Positions 35,325 to 45,572 of a DNA stretch of 64,000 nucleotides are shown piece by piece. The DNA is taken from positions 128,662,543 through 128,726,542 of the forward strand of contig OY821518.1 in the NCBI GenBank assembly GCA_963682025.1. Direction: 5' to 3'. The stretch is from Cordilura impudica. Its lineage: Eukaryota; Arthropoda; Insecta; Diptera; Scathophagidae. Position 1 is the first letter of the stretch. Every line of letters starts with the position of its first letter. The position numbers and the translations under genes are program-made. The notes below the pieces were generated by a model. The model searched no databases and had not been told where the DNA came from. It saw only the letters and a program-made list of their open reading frames with translations.

Positions 35325-35740
35325 ACATTCAATATCACATCTCCCGAGTACTGTGATAGGGACAGCATTGCTAAATTTATGTGCAGTCATCTGAAACTAC
35401 TATGAGTAGTGGTGCTGACAATGGGCGGGATCGGATAAGTGAATTTTAAATGAGGAGAGAGTAACGATATTCTGCGAGTAGCCTTGCTGAAATTGGCATA
35501 AGTGGGCGTGGCACCTCACATACGAAGTAAACATTCAATATCACATATCTCGATTGCTATAATAGGGAAAGTTTTGCAACTTTTTGTGACGTCATCAGTT
35601 ATTAATATTATTAGTTGTGCTGTAACTGGACGGGATCCTTTGAATGGGTGTGGACGTCACTTACAAAGATTTTACGGAATTTCACATATCTCGAATACTA
35701 TGAAAGGGAGAGCTTTGCAAATTTTTACAATTCCAAATTC
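35325..35740 (+). repeat. Helitron-type tandem units, about 150 bp x 2.5-3
   Basis: Each unit has 'CACATATCTCGA.TACTATGA.AGGGA.AGC.TTGCAA', 'GACGTCATC.GTTATTA', 'GGGCGGGATCGGATAAGTG' and 'GGGCGTGGCACCTC'. They are closely related to 55645-56265 (inside a Helitron) and, in reverse, to 44200-44660. Confidence 0.7.
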
Positions 35741-35835
35741 GTCTGGCATATGCAATGGCAATCAATAAATCTCAAAGACGGGCAATTTAAGTCTGAAGCT
35801 GGGATTTGGAAACCTCATGCTTCGGTATGTAGCAT

Positions 35836-38298
35836 TAGGGGGGCCCTTTATAAAAAAAGTGTTCAAACTGTCGGTCTCACTCCCTAGAAATATGCGAATA
35901 GCAAAAAAACTGAGAAATACAAAGTTTTGGGCCAATCAGAAAGCGTTTAGTCGTGGCGCAAAGCTATTGAAAATTTCAAGTATGTATATATGGGGAAAAT
36001 ATGACTTTTCTACAGATTTTACGAAAATTTCGTTCTATAATTTAATTTTTCCGGCAAGCTGTTACATAATTTGTGATCAGTATTAAATTATACTTTCAAA
36101 AGGCTATAAAACTTCAAAATCGTATGAAACCTCGCCAAGAAATAGCAAATGCCCCAGACCACTTTTGTGCCAAAAAAAAACTAGGTCATGAAATTTGATG
36201 GCATTTTTTTCAACTTTGAGAAATTGATTAAAGCCATCATTCTTTTTTGGTCTCTATACTTATAAGTACTCAGATATGAAGTATTGTTTTATTACCACGT
36301 TGCTAACCTATTGTGCATTGAGACCGAAAATTGGAAATTTTTTTGATAAAATTTTTAAAACTCCTTTTTCAAGTTTGAAAAAATTTTCTTAAACAAAATT
36401 TAAAAAAATGAATCTATCACTTTAAGGTTTTATTAAATTCATGTTGCAGATTAACTGTGTGAATTTTTAAGTAAATCCCTCTTCCAAAATTTTTTTGACA
36501 AGGATTTTATTTTCGCGGATTTCGAGAAAAATTGAATTTTTGTGAAATATTCTGTAAATGTACTCTTTCTAAATACTTTGTATCAAAAATTCAGCACTTT
36601 TCTACATTTAAATATTATATTTTATCTTAATAGCCTAGGGTTTCATAAAAAAATAATATGACTTCATTAACCCTTTTGGAATTGGGGTCACATATGATCC
36701 CAAACTAATAAAAGACAATTTATTAAAAAAATTCAAATATTTTGTAAGGCTGTCCAATTTTTGGATGCGACACTTAAAATATAATAACCAAGTATGTAGA
36801 AGTTTCGTTCCAAAAATTTATGATAAATCCGAGAAGGTTAACCCAATATTTGCCAAGGCCAGCTTTGGATTTTAAGATATTTTAAAATAAAAATTACCTA
36901 AAACGAGTTTTTCTATTAAGAATTTAAGAAAAATAATTCGGTTAATTTTTATTTATTTAACCATTCAGTGCTCCTGGGATCAAAATGATCCATTGTGATA
37001 AATCTTTGGTGCAATTATCTGCTTATTGCTCGCGAATATAAATTAAAACAACTTTTAACCAATTTTGTTATAAAATTATTTTATGTAATAAAGTAATATT
37101 TAGTTGAATTTCTTGCTGTCTCACTCACCAATTTGGTGGATATTGATGAAAACCGCCAAAAAAAAATTTTTTGGTCAATCGGTGAAGATGCCATTACTTA
37201 TAATGGTTGACATTTTTTGATTTTTTATAATCGGTCGCTTTATATTATCTTCAATGTCACCTACATGTTTTGAAACTTCTACCATTTTATTTCCCAGTTT
37301 TAAATAGTTTATTAAATAAAAGTAAATTTCAAATATAGTAATATATATAAAAGGGTATATTAAAATAATACTACTCTTAATGGAATAAATTACTAAATTA
37401 AATCAAAGTGAATTTCAAAAACGTCATATGTGACCCCAATTTCAAAAGGGTTAATGGAGTCATATTATTTTTTTCCGAAACCCTAGGCTATTAAGATAAA
37501 ATATAATATTTAAAAGTAGAAAAGTGATGAATTTTTGATACAAAGTATTTAGGAAGAGTACATTTACAGAATATTTCACAAAAATCCAATTTTTCTCGAA
37601 ATCCGCGAAAATAAAATCCTTGTCAAAAAAGTTCTGGCAAAGGGATTTACTTAAAAAATCACACAGTTAATCTACAACATGTATTTAGTAAAACCTTAAA
37701 GTGATAGATTAATTTTTTTAAATTTTGTTTAAGAAAATTTTTTCAAACTTGAAAAAGGAGTTTTAAAAATTTTATCAAAAAAATTTCAAATTTTCGGCCA
37801 CAATGCGCAGTAGGTTAACAACGTGGTAATAAAACAATACTTCATATCTGAGTACTTATAAGTATAGAGACCAAAAAAAGAATGATGGCTTTAATCAATT
37901 TCTCAAAGTTGAAAAAAATGCCATCAAATTTCTTGACCTAGTTTTTTTTTTGGCACAAAAGTGGTCTGGGGCATTTGCTATTTCTTGGCGAGGTTTCATA
38001 CGATTTTGAAGTTTTATAGCCTTTTGAAAGGATAATTTAATACTGATCCCGAATTATGTAACAGCTTGCCGGAAAAATTAAATTATAGAACGAAATTTTC
38101 GTAAAATCTGCAAAAAAAGTCATATTTTCCCCATATAAACACACTTGAAATTTTCAATCGCTTTGCGCCACGACTAAACGTATTCTGATTGGCCCAAAAC
38201 TTTGAATTTCTAAGTTTTTTGCTATTCGCATATTTCTAGGGGGTGAGACCGACAGTTTGAACACTTTTTTTCCCTCCATATAACGAAGGGACACCCTA
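35836..38298. mobile_element. Giant palindromic (foldback) element with 9-bp target duplication
   Basis: The arms 35836-36666 and 37455-38298 are inverted copies over about 830-845 bp, with high identity and few indels. The tips are TAGGG...CCCTA. Perfect 9-bp duplications ATGTAGCAT lie at 35827-35835 and 38299-38307. Long TIRs plus a 9-bp duplication fit the Mutator (MULE/Phantom) group. The arms meet with no spacer of their own: the only material between them is a TTAA-flanked MITE. No transposase is present, so the element was moved in trans. Confidence 0.88.
36671..37450. mobile_element. piggyBac-like MITE, 780 bp, at the palindrome centre
   Basis: TTAA flanks both sides (36667-36670; 37451-37454). 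The TIRs read CCCTTTTGGAATTGGGGTCA on the left and CCCTTTTGAAATTGGGGTCA on the right (reverse-complemented), both followed by CATATGA. The TTAA duplication and CCC-starting TIR are diagnostic of the piggyBac superfamily. The interior is AT-rich with no gene. Without it the surrounding arms would join as TGACTTCATTAATGGAGTCA. Confidence 0.88.
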
Positions 38299-38309
38299 AT
38301 GTAGCATGT

Positions 38310-40275
38310 TCCAGAGTTGGTAAGCCAAACGATCTGTTTGTGTAAGCCGAAAATGGAGAAAAAAAAATATTGGGCACACGTTGGCCTTGCCATAAATTAT
38401 TATTTTGTAAAATCAGATAAAGAAGGTATCAGTATCATTAAAATAACTATTTAGTTTCATTTCATTATTATTAAAAAATTCCGTCCTTAACTGAAATACA
38501 TATAAAAAAATCTGCGATTAAACATATATTTTAGGCATAACAATGTTTGCTGGATCAGCTTGTGTATAAATAAAATAAAAAATATTTCAAACAAATACAA
38601 TAGTTTGAATTTAATACCATTCCGGTAATTTTTAGGACTTGGGCGACCAACTACTCGCCGCGGCTTTTTAAGTTTGTTATATTTTTGAAAAATTTTTAAA
38701 AAGCCTATACACACTAATCTGAAGCACACATATCCCGGAAATACATTGCTGAAATATGAAAGTAATTGGTAAAATACAGGGCAAAATACTTTATTAAGTA
38801 GGGAAATATTTTAGGAATTAAATATTATTTTTTTAAAGTTAATTTCGATTTCTTCGAATAGTCTAAATGTATGTATCATTATCATTAATATTTCATTAAT
38901 ACTCTGCAAATTGTAACAATCGATCGATATATTTCTCACGGTTTCTCTAATGAATAAGAGAACAAAGTAGCAGACAAGAATTTAACTGTTTATTTAAACA
39001 TTATCATTTGAAATGGCATTAAAGAATTTTTCTATTCCATTGAGGCTTTTGGAAAGAAAAAATACAAGTTTTTTTTTTGTTTTATTTATAACATAGTTTT
39101 ATTTTTATTTTTTGCTCGCTTACAACAGCATTGACCAACATTATCAATATGGAAGTGACAACTAACCATATGAGTAACAAGCAGTAACAACTGCAACAAT
39201 AATGAAAACAACAAGTTGTACACAATGTGTATGATGTGTTATAATAGATCATGTCAAGATCATGAGAGTATAACAATGCTTAGGGGTCATTCTATGCGAA
39301 ATAAAGCAGACAACGCACTCGATAACTTAAAATTTTAATACAACTTTTGGGGTTCCAGATCATCCTAAGTCCTTTTTAAATTATGGGTCATAAAGCTCTC
39401 TTCCTTATAGAACTAGATACATTTTTGATTGAAATCCAATTAGATAAAATACTATTTCAAAAATATATTCTTCTTTATATCATCCGTAAGAATGAAAGCT
39501 TAATGGAAATCTGGTAGAAAATTAATATTTTTAGTTGAGTTAGCAACGACAAAAATAAGATTTATAAACAGTAAAAGCTACAATTATGAAAACATTTTAA
39601 ATGTCGATTGAATTTCTTTTATGTTTTACAGACATCAATTGTAATATAAATAAACAATATTAAATTAAAATTATTTTAATTAAATAGCTAGAAAGTTGCT
39701 ATGAAGTTGAAAAGTCTAGAAAAAATCTATTAAAAATAATAATAATAAGGCACGCAACAAGATTCTTCTTCATTAAGATTTAACTGAAAAATATTGCAAT
39801 TAACTTAATTTTTTTTTTTAAATCATGTTAAAACACGCATGTTTTTATTTTATTTTTTTTTTAACCAATATCGATCGCTAAAGTAATGGAAGATTCAGCA
39901 GCAGCTTAAACTTTGCCTATGATATTAACAGACAATTTATAAAAGTTTTTGAACTTCTGTAATAGTGAACAGACTCCCACACAGACTACTCATATTCACA
40001 GAGCAGCAGCATTTGGTAAAGTGCTTAATAAAACTGAAATAATAATCAGTTTTTTCGCTTATTCTTCCACATGTTGCAATGATAACAACAAAAAATAATT
40101 CTGAATAGGCACTTGCGTTAAAGACTTTGTCTACTCTCGATATTTGTTTCTATATACATAAATACATTTTTTGTTTTTGTGTTGGGTGGAAGATCATCAT
40201 GAACTGATAAGATTATATTCTTGCAACTAAGCAATTTACAACCTCGTGCTTTACCAATATTTTTTGTGGCAATGA
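38310..40275. other. No recognisable gene
   Basis: AT-rich, with ACAACA/GCAGCAGC-type runs. No coding family is recognised on either strand. Confidence 0.5.
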
Positions 40276-40734
40276 CTTACAGTGGTTCAAAGATTATTTC
40301 AACCACTTAAAATTTAAATCTTTAACTAAATATAACTTCGACGCAAAATATAAAATCGAAACTAAATATAAATTTTGTTTTTTAGATTTCACAGCTAATT
40401 TTAACTAGCTACTTCAGAAAACTGTAACAGTCGCATTATTTCTTATAATAACGGTACATTTTCACTTGTATTCTTTGTTGGTAATGATTTAGATACTTTT
40501 TTAGTATGTTTTGACGTACTATACTATCGCAGAAAAAAACTTAGTCTGTCTAAGTGATTCTGCAGTGCTAATATCTCGCTTTATATAAATAGGTTTCATA
40601 ATAAAGGCAGAAAAACTACCAACTAAATTTTTAATGAAGCTGATCGTTCAAAAAATAAGGGAATGGTCCAAGTAATCTGCTCCAAAACTGACGTGTGCTT
40701 CGTTTCAATGATTTATATGTTAGTCCGCAAAAAA

Positions 40735-41452
40735 TTTTATAAATAAAAAGAATCAACGAGCTCATCTTAAATTCGCTAAGGATCATATTGCGAAAGCCTC
40801 ATTTCTTTGATAGCAAGTAATATTTGCCGGCGAGTCAATATTTTATATTTTCGGCTCAGAGCGTCAAACATACGGCTAGCGTAAGCCAAATATAGAGCTC
40901 CAAAACGGTCAAATCCGGAGGTGGTAACGTCATGGTTTGGGCCTGTATGTCAGCAGCCGGAATAGGGAAGTTGGAGCCTATTGGAATGTGTACCTCAACA
41001 CAAGACCCATACATCTGATATAATGACCCCAAACAAGTCAAAAATGATCCAAACGTGTCTTGTTTGAAATTGCAGCTACAATGAATAAATTTCAATAGCA
41101 TTTAGAATTTATGGGCAAGCCAAATATAGAGCTCCAAAACGGTCAAATCCGGTGGTGGTAACGTTATGGTTTGGGCCTGTATGTCAGCAGCCGGAATAGG
41201 GAAGTTGGAGCCTATTGGAATGTGTACCTCAACACAAGACCCATACATCTGATATAATGACCCCAAACAAGTCAAAAATGATCCAAACGTGGCTTGTTTG
41301 AAATTGCAGCCACAATGAATAAATTTCAATAGCATTTAGAATTTATGGGCAACATCAGATTTCCAAATTACCTTACAACTGCGCTAATGAAGTAATGGGC
41401 AAAAATAACCCGAAAAATACTTTAAAGTTAGGGGAGTCGATGCAAGCAGTTA
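40735..41452 (+). pseudogene. Tc1-like transposase, broken and internally duplicated
   Basis: Reads FINKKNQRAHLKFAKDHIAK (40735-40795), SIFYIFGSE near the first-Asp region (40836-40860), and SGGGNVMVWACMSAAGIGKL (40913-40970). The last stretch recurs in the tandem copy at 41147. The C-terminus is LGESMQAVTDQKAGRTKF then TAA (41450-41452), the usual Tc1 ending (..SMPRR..AVI..KGG.TKY). The D-x-x-E core (QQDN and DLNPIE) is not recognisable, and there are several stops. Confidence 0.8.
40883..41350. repeat. 234-bp tandem duplication inside the Tc1-like element
   Basis: AAGCCAAATATAGAGCTCCA starts at 40883 and again at 41117. The two copies differ at only a few positions, such as GGAGGTGG/GGTGGTGG and GTCTTG/GGCTTG. 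The same 234-bp spacing holds for the ATTTATGGGCAA join, so the duplication is recent relative to the element's decay. Confidence 0.93.
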
Positions 41453-41789
41453 CTGATCAAAAGGCAGGTCGTACTAAATTTTAAAATTAATAAAAAAAAA
41501 TATTCAATTGTTTTTTTTTTTTTGCTTTAAACATTATTTAACATATTATTATTATCAAAGTTGATATGTGCAACTTGGAACTGATTGAAAAAACCTGTGA
41601 CGATTCTTTATTTTCAATATGTAAGTTTTACAAAATGTACCTTTACGACTTAAAAAGACTTTTGGAAGTTGTGAAAATATAAAAAAACCCATTTTATTTT
41701 TTTTAATATCTCCTTTCGTTTAGAAAATATACCCACTTTTTTTTCTAAATAAGTACTGGTTGAAACGAGCTATGAACCACTGTACATAT

Positions 41790-42235
41790 TCCCGGCTTAC
41801 AGTCATACGAACCATCTTTATATCAATTGAAAGTACAGCAGCAGCAGTTACATGAACGTAAGCGATGATATTTATTTTTTTGTATTGGCCACCTTACAGT
41901 AAGAGTTGGTTAAAGCAGCAAAAATAGACTCGCGAACTCATTAGTGTTGTAAAGTTTGGTTCTTCCCCATATTCCTTAAAAAGATGGGATTAAAAGGCGA
42001 CAATGTATTAATTATAGCTTACTCATAACAAACGAACCAAAAAAATTTTAAATATGGGTACCAAATATTGCCAAAAATTAAGGTATTTCTCGAATTTATA
42101 CTATAATTTGCATTATTCCATTATATACTATAATTTGCATTATGCATTATTTGTTCTAATTGGAGAAAATTTAACTTAAATATTATTTATTATATTCAAT
42201 GAGTAAAACAAATATTTTTGAAATATTTTCTTTTA
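41790..42235. other. No recognisable gene
   Basis: AT-rich. It contains a short duplicated 'TATACTATAATTTGCATTAT' motif at 42098 and 42124. Confidence 0.5.
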
Positions 42236-42239
42236 ACGT

Positions 42240-42465
42240 AACTTTTGTAAAAGCAAAGTACCTTTTCTAAAAAGCACCATTTCTAAAGATTACCTTTTAT
42301 AAAAATTTCCTTTTCTAAAAAGTAACTTAACTAAAAAGTGCTTTCTCTACAAAAACAAGTTCTCTAAAAAGTACCTTTTCTAAAATGTACTAAAGGGTAC
42401 CTTTTCCAAGTATTTTTTCTAAAAAGTACCTTTCAAACGAAAACTTTTCTAAAAAGTATACTTTT
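42240..42465. repeat. Minisatellite, unit about 17-20 bp (AAAAAGTACCTTTTCT)
   Basis: At least ten diverged repeats of TTTTCTAAAAAGTACC with length variation. Confidence 0.8.
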
Positions 42466-42482
42466 TATTTCTTTAAGCAACG

Positions 42483-42690
42483 GCGAGTATTACGCCAAAT
42501 TATTGCATCGTTTAAATGATGAAATTAAGGATAAAAAAGGCCGCATTTCGCCGAAAAGTAATTGTTTTTTCATCAAGACAATGCACCAACTCCCACATCC
42601 CATATTGCGATGGCCAAAATCCATGAATTAAAGTTCGAATTGCTTCATCACGCATCTTATTCTCCAAATGTTTTGAATTAGCGATCTTGT
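42483..42690 (+). pseudogene. mariner transposase scrap
   Basis: Reads LFFHQDNAPTPTSHIAMAKI, HELKFELLHHASYSPN (42565-42672). This is the second catalytic Asp (HQDNA) and the run-up to the third, which is lost (SPNVLN). It is very similar to the piece at 33897-34400. Confidence 0.8.
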
Positions 42691-42910
42691 TTCTATTTAA
42701 ATTTTTCAAAAAATATATTTAAATACTTATGCTATGTAGGATTGCTAATTAATTGCACAAATTCATTTCATCTATGTGTTCTCCCCCAAAACACGTTATA
42801 TCTGAATTTCAGTATTAACATTAACATTAACATTCTCAAATATGAAGTTTTAATTTTGAATACTTAAGTAATATTAATTACAGAAAGGAAAAATTCAACA
42901 ACTTTATAAA

Positions 42911-43645
42911 AACATGTAAGAAAATTTGAGTCGGTCCAGACATACATATATCATTCGTTTAGAGTGGGGGTCTCATGTCCAACTAATTGGTTATAGATAA
43001 AAGCAGATATGAAAAAATTCCTTTCAGATGCTATATTTATATGGGGACTAGATCGATAAATGGACCGATCCAGAAGCTACATATTTTTTGCAAAAACATA
43101 TGCAAACCAAATATGGAAAAAATCTGTGCAATAATTTTGTTCAAACCAAATTTGAACATGATCTATATGATAATTTAAGGCGATGTCATAGAGGATATTT
43201 GTACGCGTTTTTTTAATAATATTTACCAATTTTATCCTATGGCTGATAAAAACTTATATATGATCTTCTCCGAGAAAAGGGACCTAGTGTGTCAAAAAAT
43301 GGGTTATGTCAAAAACGTTGGATTCTGGTACCTAAAAGGGCGTAGAAACTTTAAATGTGTTTTTTTTCTTAAAACTTAATTTTCACACACTAGGTCCCTT
43401 TTCTCGGAGAAAGTCACATATATTAAATTGCATTTAAATATATTTATGTTTGCAACATGTAGTTCGATTACAAGCTTTATACGGACACACAGACGGACAG
43501 TCGGATGGAAGGCTGGACGGACATTGCTAAATTGACTCAGAAACTGATTCTGAGTCGATCGGTGTCATAAAAAATTTTGAGTAGTTACAAATATCAGTAC
43601 GAAGTCATTAAACCTGACCACATAGTGGTATCTGCTATAAAAAAT
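42911..43645 (+). repeat. GTCY repeat family, copy holding a hairpin element
   Basis: Aligns end to end with 51703-52505, from AAGAAAATTTGAGTCGGTCC to ACCACATAGTGGTATCTGCT, including a GGACGGA-rich stretch near 43490. A foreign inverted-repeat segment interrupts it at about 43254-43425. Confidence 0.8.
43254..43425. mobile_element. Small hairpin MITE
   Basis: Perfect 27-bp inverted repeats, TTCTCCGAGAAAAGGGACCT plus AGTGTGT, at 43266-43292 and 43385-43411. They extend imperfectly outward to TATATG. The loop is about 92 bp with no gene. The segment is absent from all other copies of the surrounding repeat, so it is a separate insertion. Confidence 0.75.
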
Positions 43646-43789
43646 TTGATATCAAAAGCGGCCTTCTATGATGAGTATAGTTAAATAATAATAAAACATA
43701 TAAAATAATAGCTGTAACCCGATGCGCCTCGATAAACCCATCGTAATGAAAGAAAAAAAATGACAAAACATTTTGTAGAAAATTTTGGA

Positions 43790-44150
43790 GATTTTGATCT
43801 TGTAGATTTTGTTTTTGCGACTTTAGATTTTGGCGATTTTTGATTTTTGGTGTTTTTGATTTTGGCGATTTTAGTCATTCGCGATTTTCGGTTTTGTCGA
43901 TTTTCTGTTTTGGCGATTTTTGATTTTGGCGTGTTTTTGTTGCGATTTTGTTATTCGCGATTTTTAATTTTGCCAATTTTTGATTTTGGCGATTTTGTTA
44001 TTCGCGATTTTCGGGTTTTGGCGATTTAAGATTTTGGCGAATTTTGTTTTTTGGAATTTTTGGTGTTGGCGATTTTTCTTTTTTGCGATATTTGATTTTG
44101 CGATTTCTGTTATTCGTGATTTTCGCTTTTGGCAATTTTTGATTTTGACG
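43790..44150. repeat. Minisatellite of 'GATTTTGGCGATTTTTGATTT' type
   Basis: Interleaved units such as TTTTGGCGATTTTTGATTTT and GTTATTCGCGATTTT. The reverse complement of the same array type is at 61670-62190. Open frames in it (Lys/Asn/Ile/Ala repeats) are chance. Confidence 0.9.
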
Positions 44151-44199
44151 ACTCCTCCCATATTTTCCACGACTACTCACATTGGTAATTGATGTACTT

Positions 44200-44811
44200 C
44201 TCAAAAGTTTCAAGACTATCATTTTCATAATACTTCATATTTTTTTTGTATAGGAGGTGCCACGCCCATTGGTCCAATCCCACCCATTTTTTTGGGCAAC
44301 TACTCACATTAATAACTCATGAACTCAGACAAAGACCCAAGGCTTTTTCTATTATAGTACTCCAGTTATGTGATATGTCGGCGACATGCCCATTAGTCCG
44401 ATTTCGCTCTTTTTGTTCGACTATTCACATTACTAACCTATGAGCTCACAAAAAGTCCCAAGGATTTAGAAACTACAGTACTACTGATATATGACATTAA
44501 ATATTTACTTTGTATTGAGGGGGCCCACTACTCTGATTCCGCCCATTTCTCTTCCGAGTACTAACATTGCCAACTTATGAACTCTTACAAAGTACCAAGG
44601 CTTTCAGTATTATAGTACTCCAGTTCTATGATATTAAATGTTTACTTTGTATGGGAGGTGCCATGAAAAAAAATATATGGCCTATTTTTCCTTCCAGATA
44701 GGCAGTTACCTACTGTAATATTTAAAGACGACCGGTACAGTGGTGTAGTCTCCTATAAAGCACAAACAAATGTACAAACGTCCAAACAAAACTCTATTTT
44801 TATGTATAAGA
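44200..44811 (-). mobile_element. Helitron 5' end with tandem units (non-autonomous)
   Basis: On the minus strand the sequence begins A|TCTTATACATAAAAATAGAG at 44811, like the 5' terminus of the Helitron at 55484 (TCTATATATATAAAAATGAA). It then has GTTTGGACGTTTGT and, from 44660 down, about three 150-bp units with ACCTCC, GGGCG.GG and CTTTGT motifs. No CTRR 3' end was located. The minisatellite at 43790 lies on its distal side. Confidence 0.6.
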
Positions 44812-45572
44812 TATCTTATATATAAATATTAAAATTATATTTTATATATATGTATATTAGAGTTCGTTTGGCGACCAGGTCGCCTGATTTGTTTTTCGGG
44901 TATCAACATTTTTTTTAAGGTTTTTGGGTAAATAAAAATAATGGCGGTCTTTTTTTTTTTTAAATTTTTACTCCTTGGGGTGGTTCAACCCACCTAAAAA
45001 CGCGGATTTTGAGCTCATTTTCTGCAGTGCAAAAACGGTTAAATATATTGCAAATCTGATTTCATCAGTCGATTCTGCAGCAAAAATTAATACAATGAAT
45101 GTTTTTTGAACCCCTAAAAAAGTTCCAAAAACCCACAACAGAGGGCGCAAATCTCATAAAAAAAAAAAAAAAATTTTTTTTGATTTTTTTAAACGTGCAC
45201 GATGAAAAGGCATTTTAAGCTTAGTGAAACGGTACCAACATTTTATTTTTATCAGAACCCGTAAAAAAGTTATATGGCTTTAAACATTTTTTGCTAAGGC
45301 TAAGTAACTTGTTAGAAAAAAGTTAAAACTGTTGAAAAAAATTTTGCAGAGTTTCCTGTCATTAAAAATTAAATCTTAAACATTTGTTTGCAATTGATAA
45401 TACTTTATCAATATGTCGGATCTGTTACATTTAGCAAATAAAAATCACCGAAGGGCGGATCACAGAGAAGTGGCCGAACTTGCACTTGTTCATTTAAATG
45501 CGAATCCTGGCTATAATTTAAAAGCCTGCGGAGCAGATCACCACGCCCGATGGCTCTCAAAAGTAATATATA

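Larger units (their letters stand above)
40280..41782 (+). mobile_element. Tc1-like element, 1503 bp
   Basis: The left end CAGTGGTTCAAAGATTATTT and the reverse-complemented right end CAGTGGTTCATAGCTCGTTT share CAGTGGTTCA.AG.T..TTTCAACCA. TA flanks both sides (40278-40279; 41783-41784). It contains a decayed DD34E-type transposase. Confidence 0.88.

Noticed and set aside
40856..41335. Two nearly identical minus-strand frames of about 80 codons
   Set aside because: They are antisense to the Tc1-like transposase and look alike only because of the 234-bp duplication.
43790..44150. Considered as a CRISPR-like array
   Set aside because: There are no constant repeats with unique spacers; it is a degenerate minisatellite in a eukaryotic setting.
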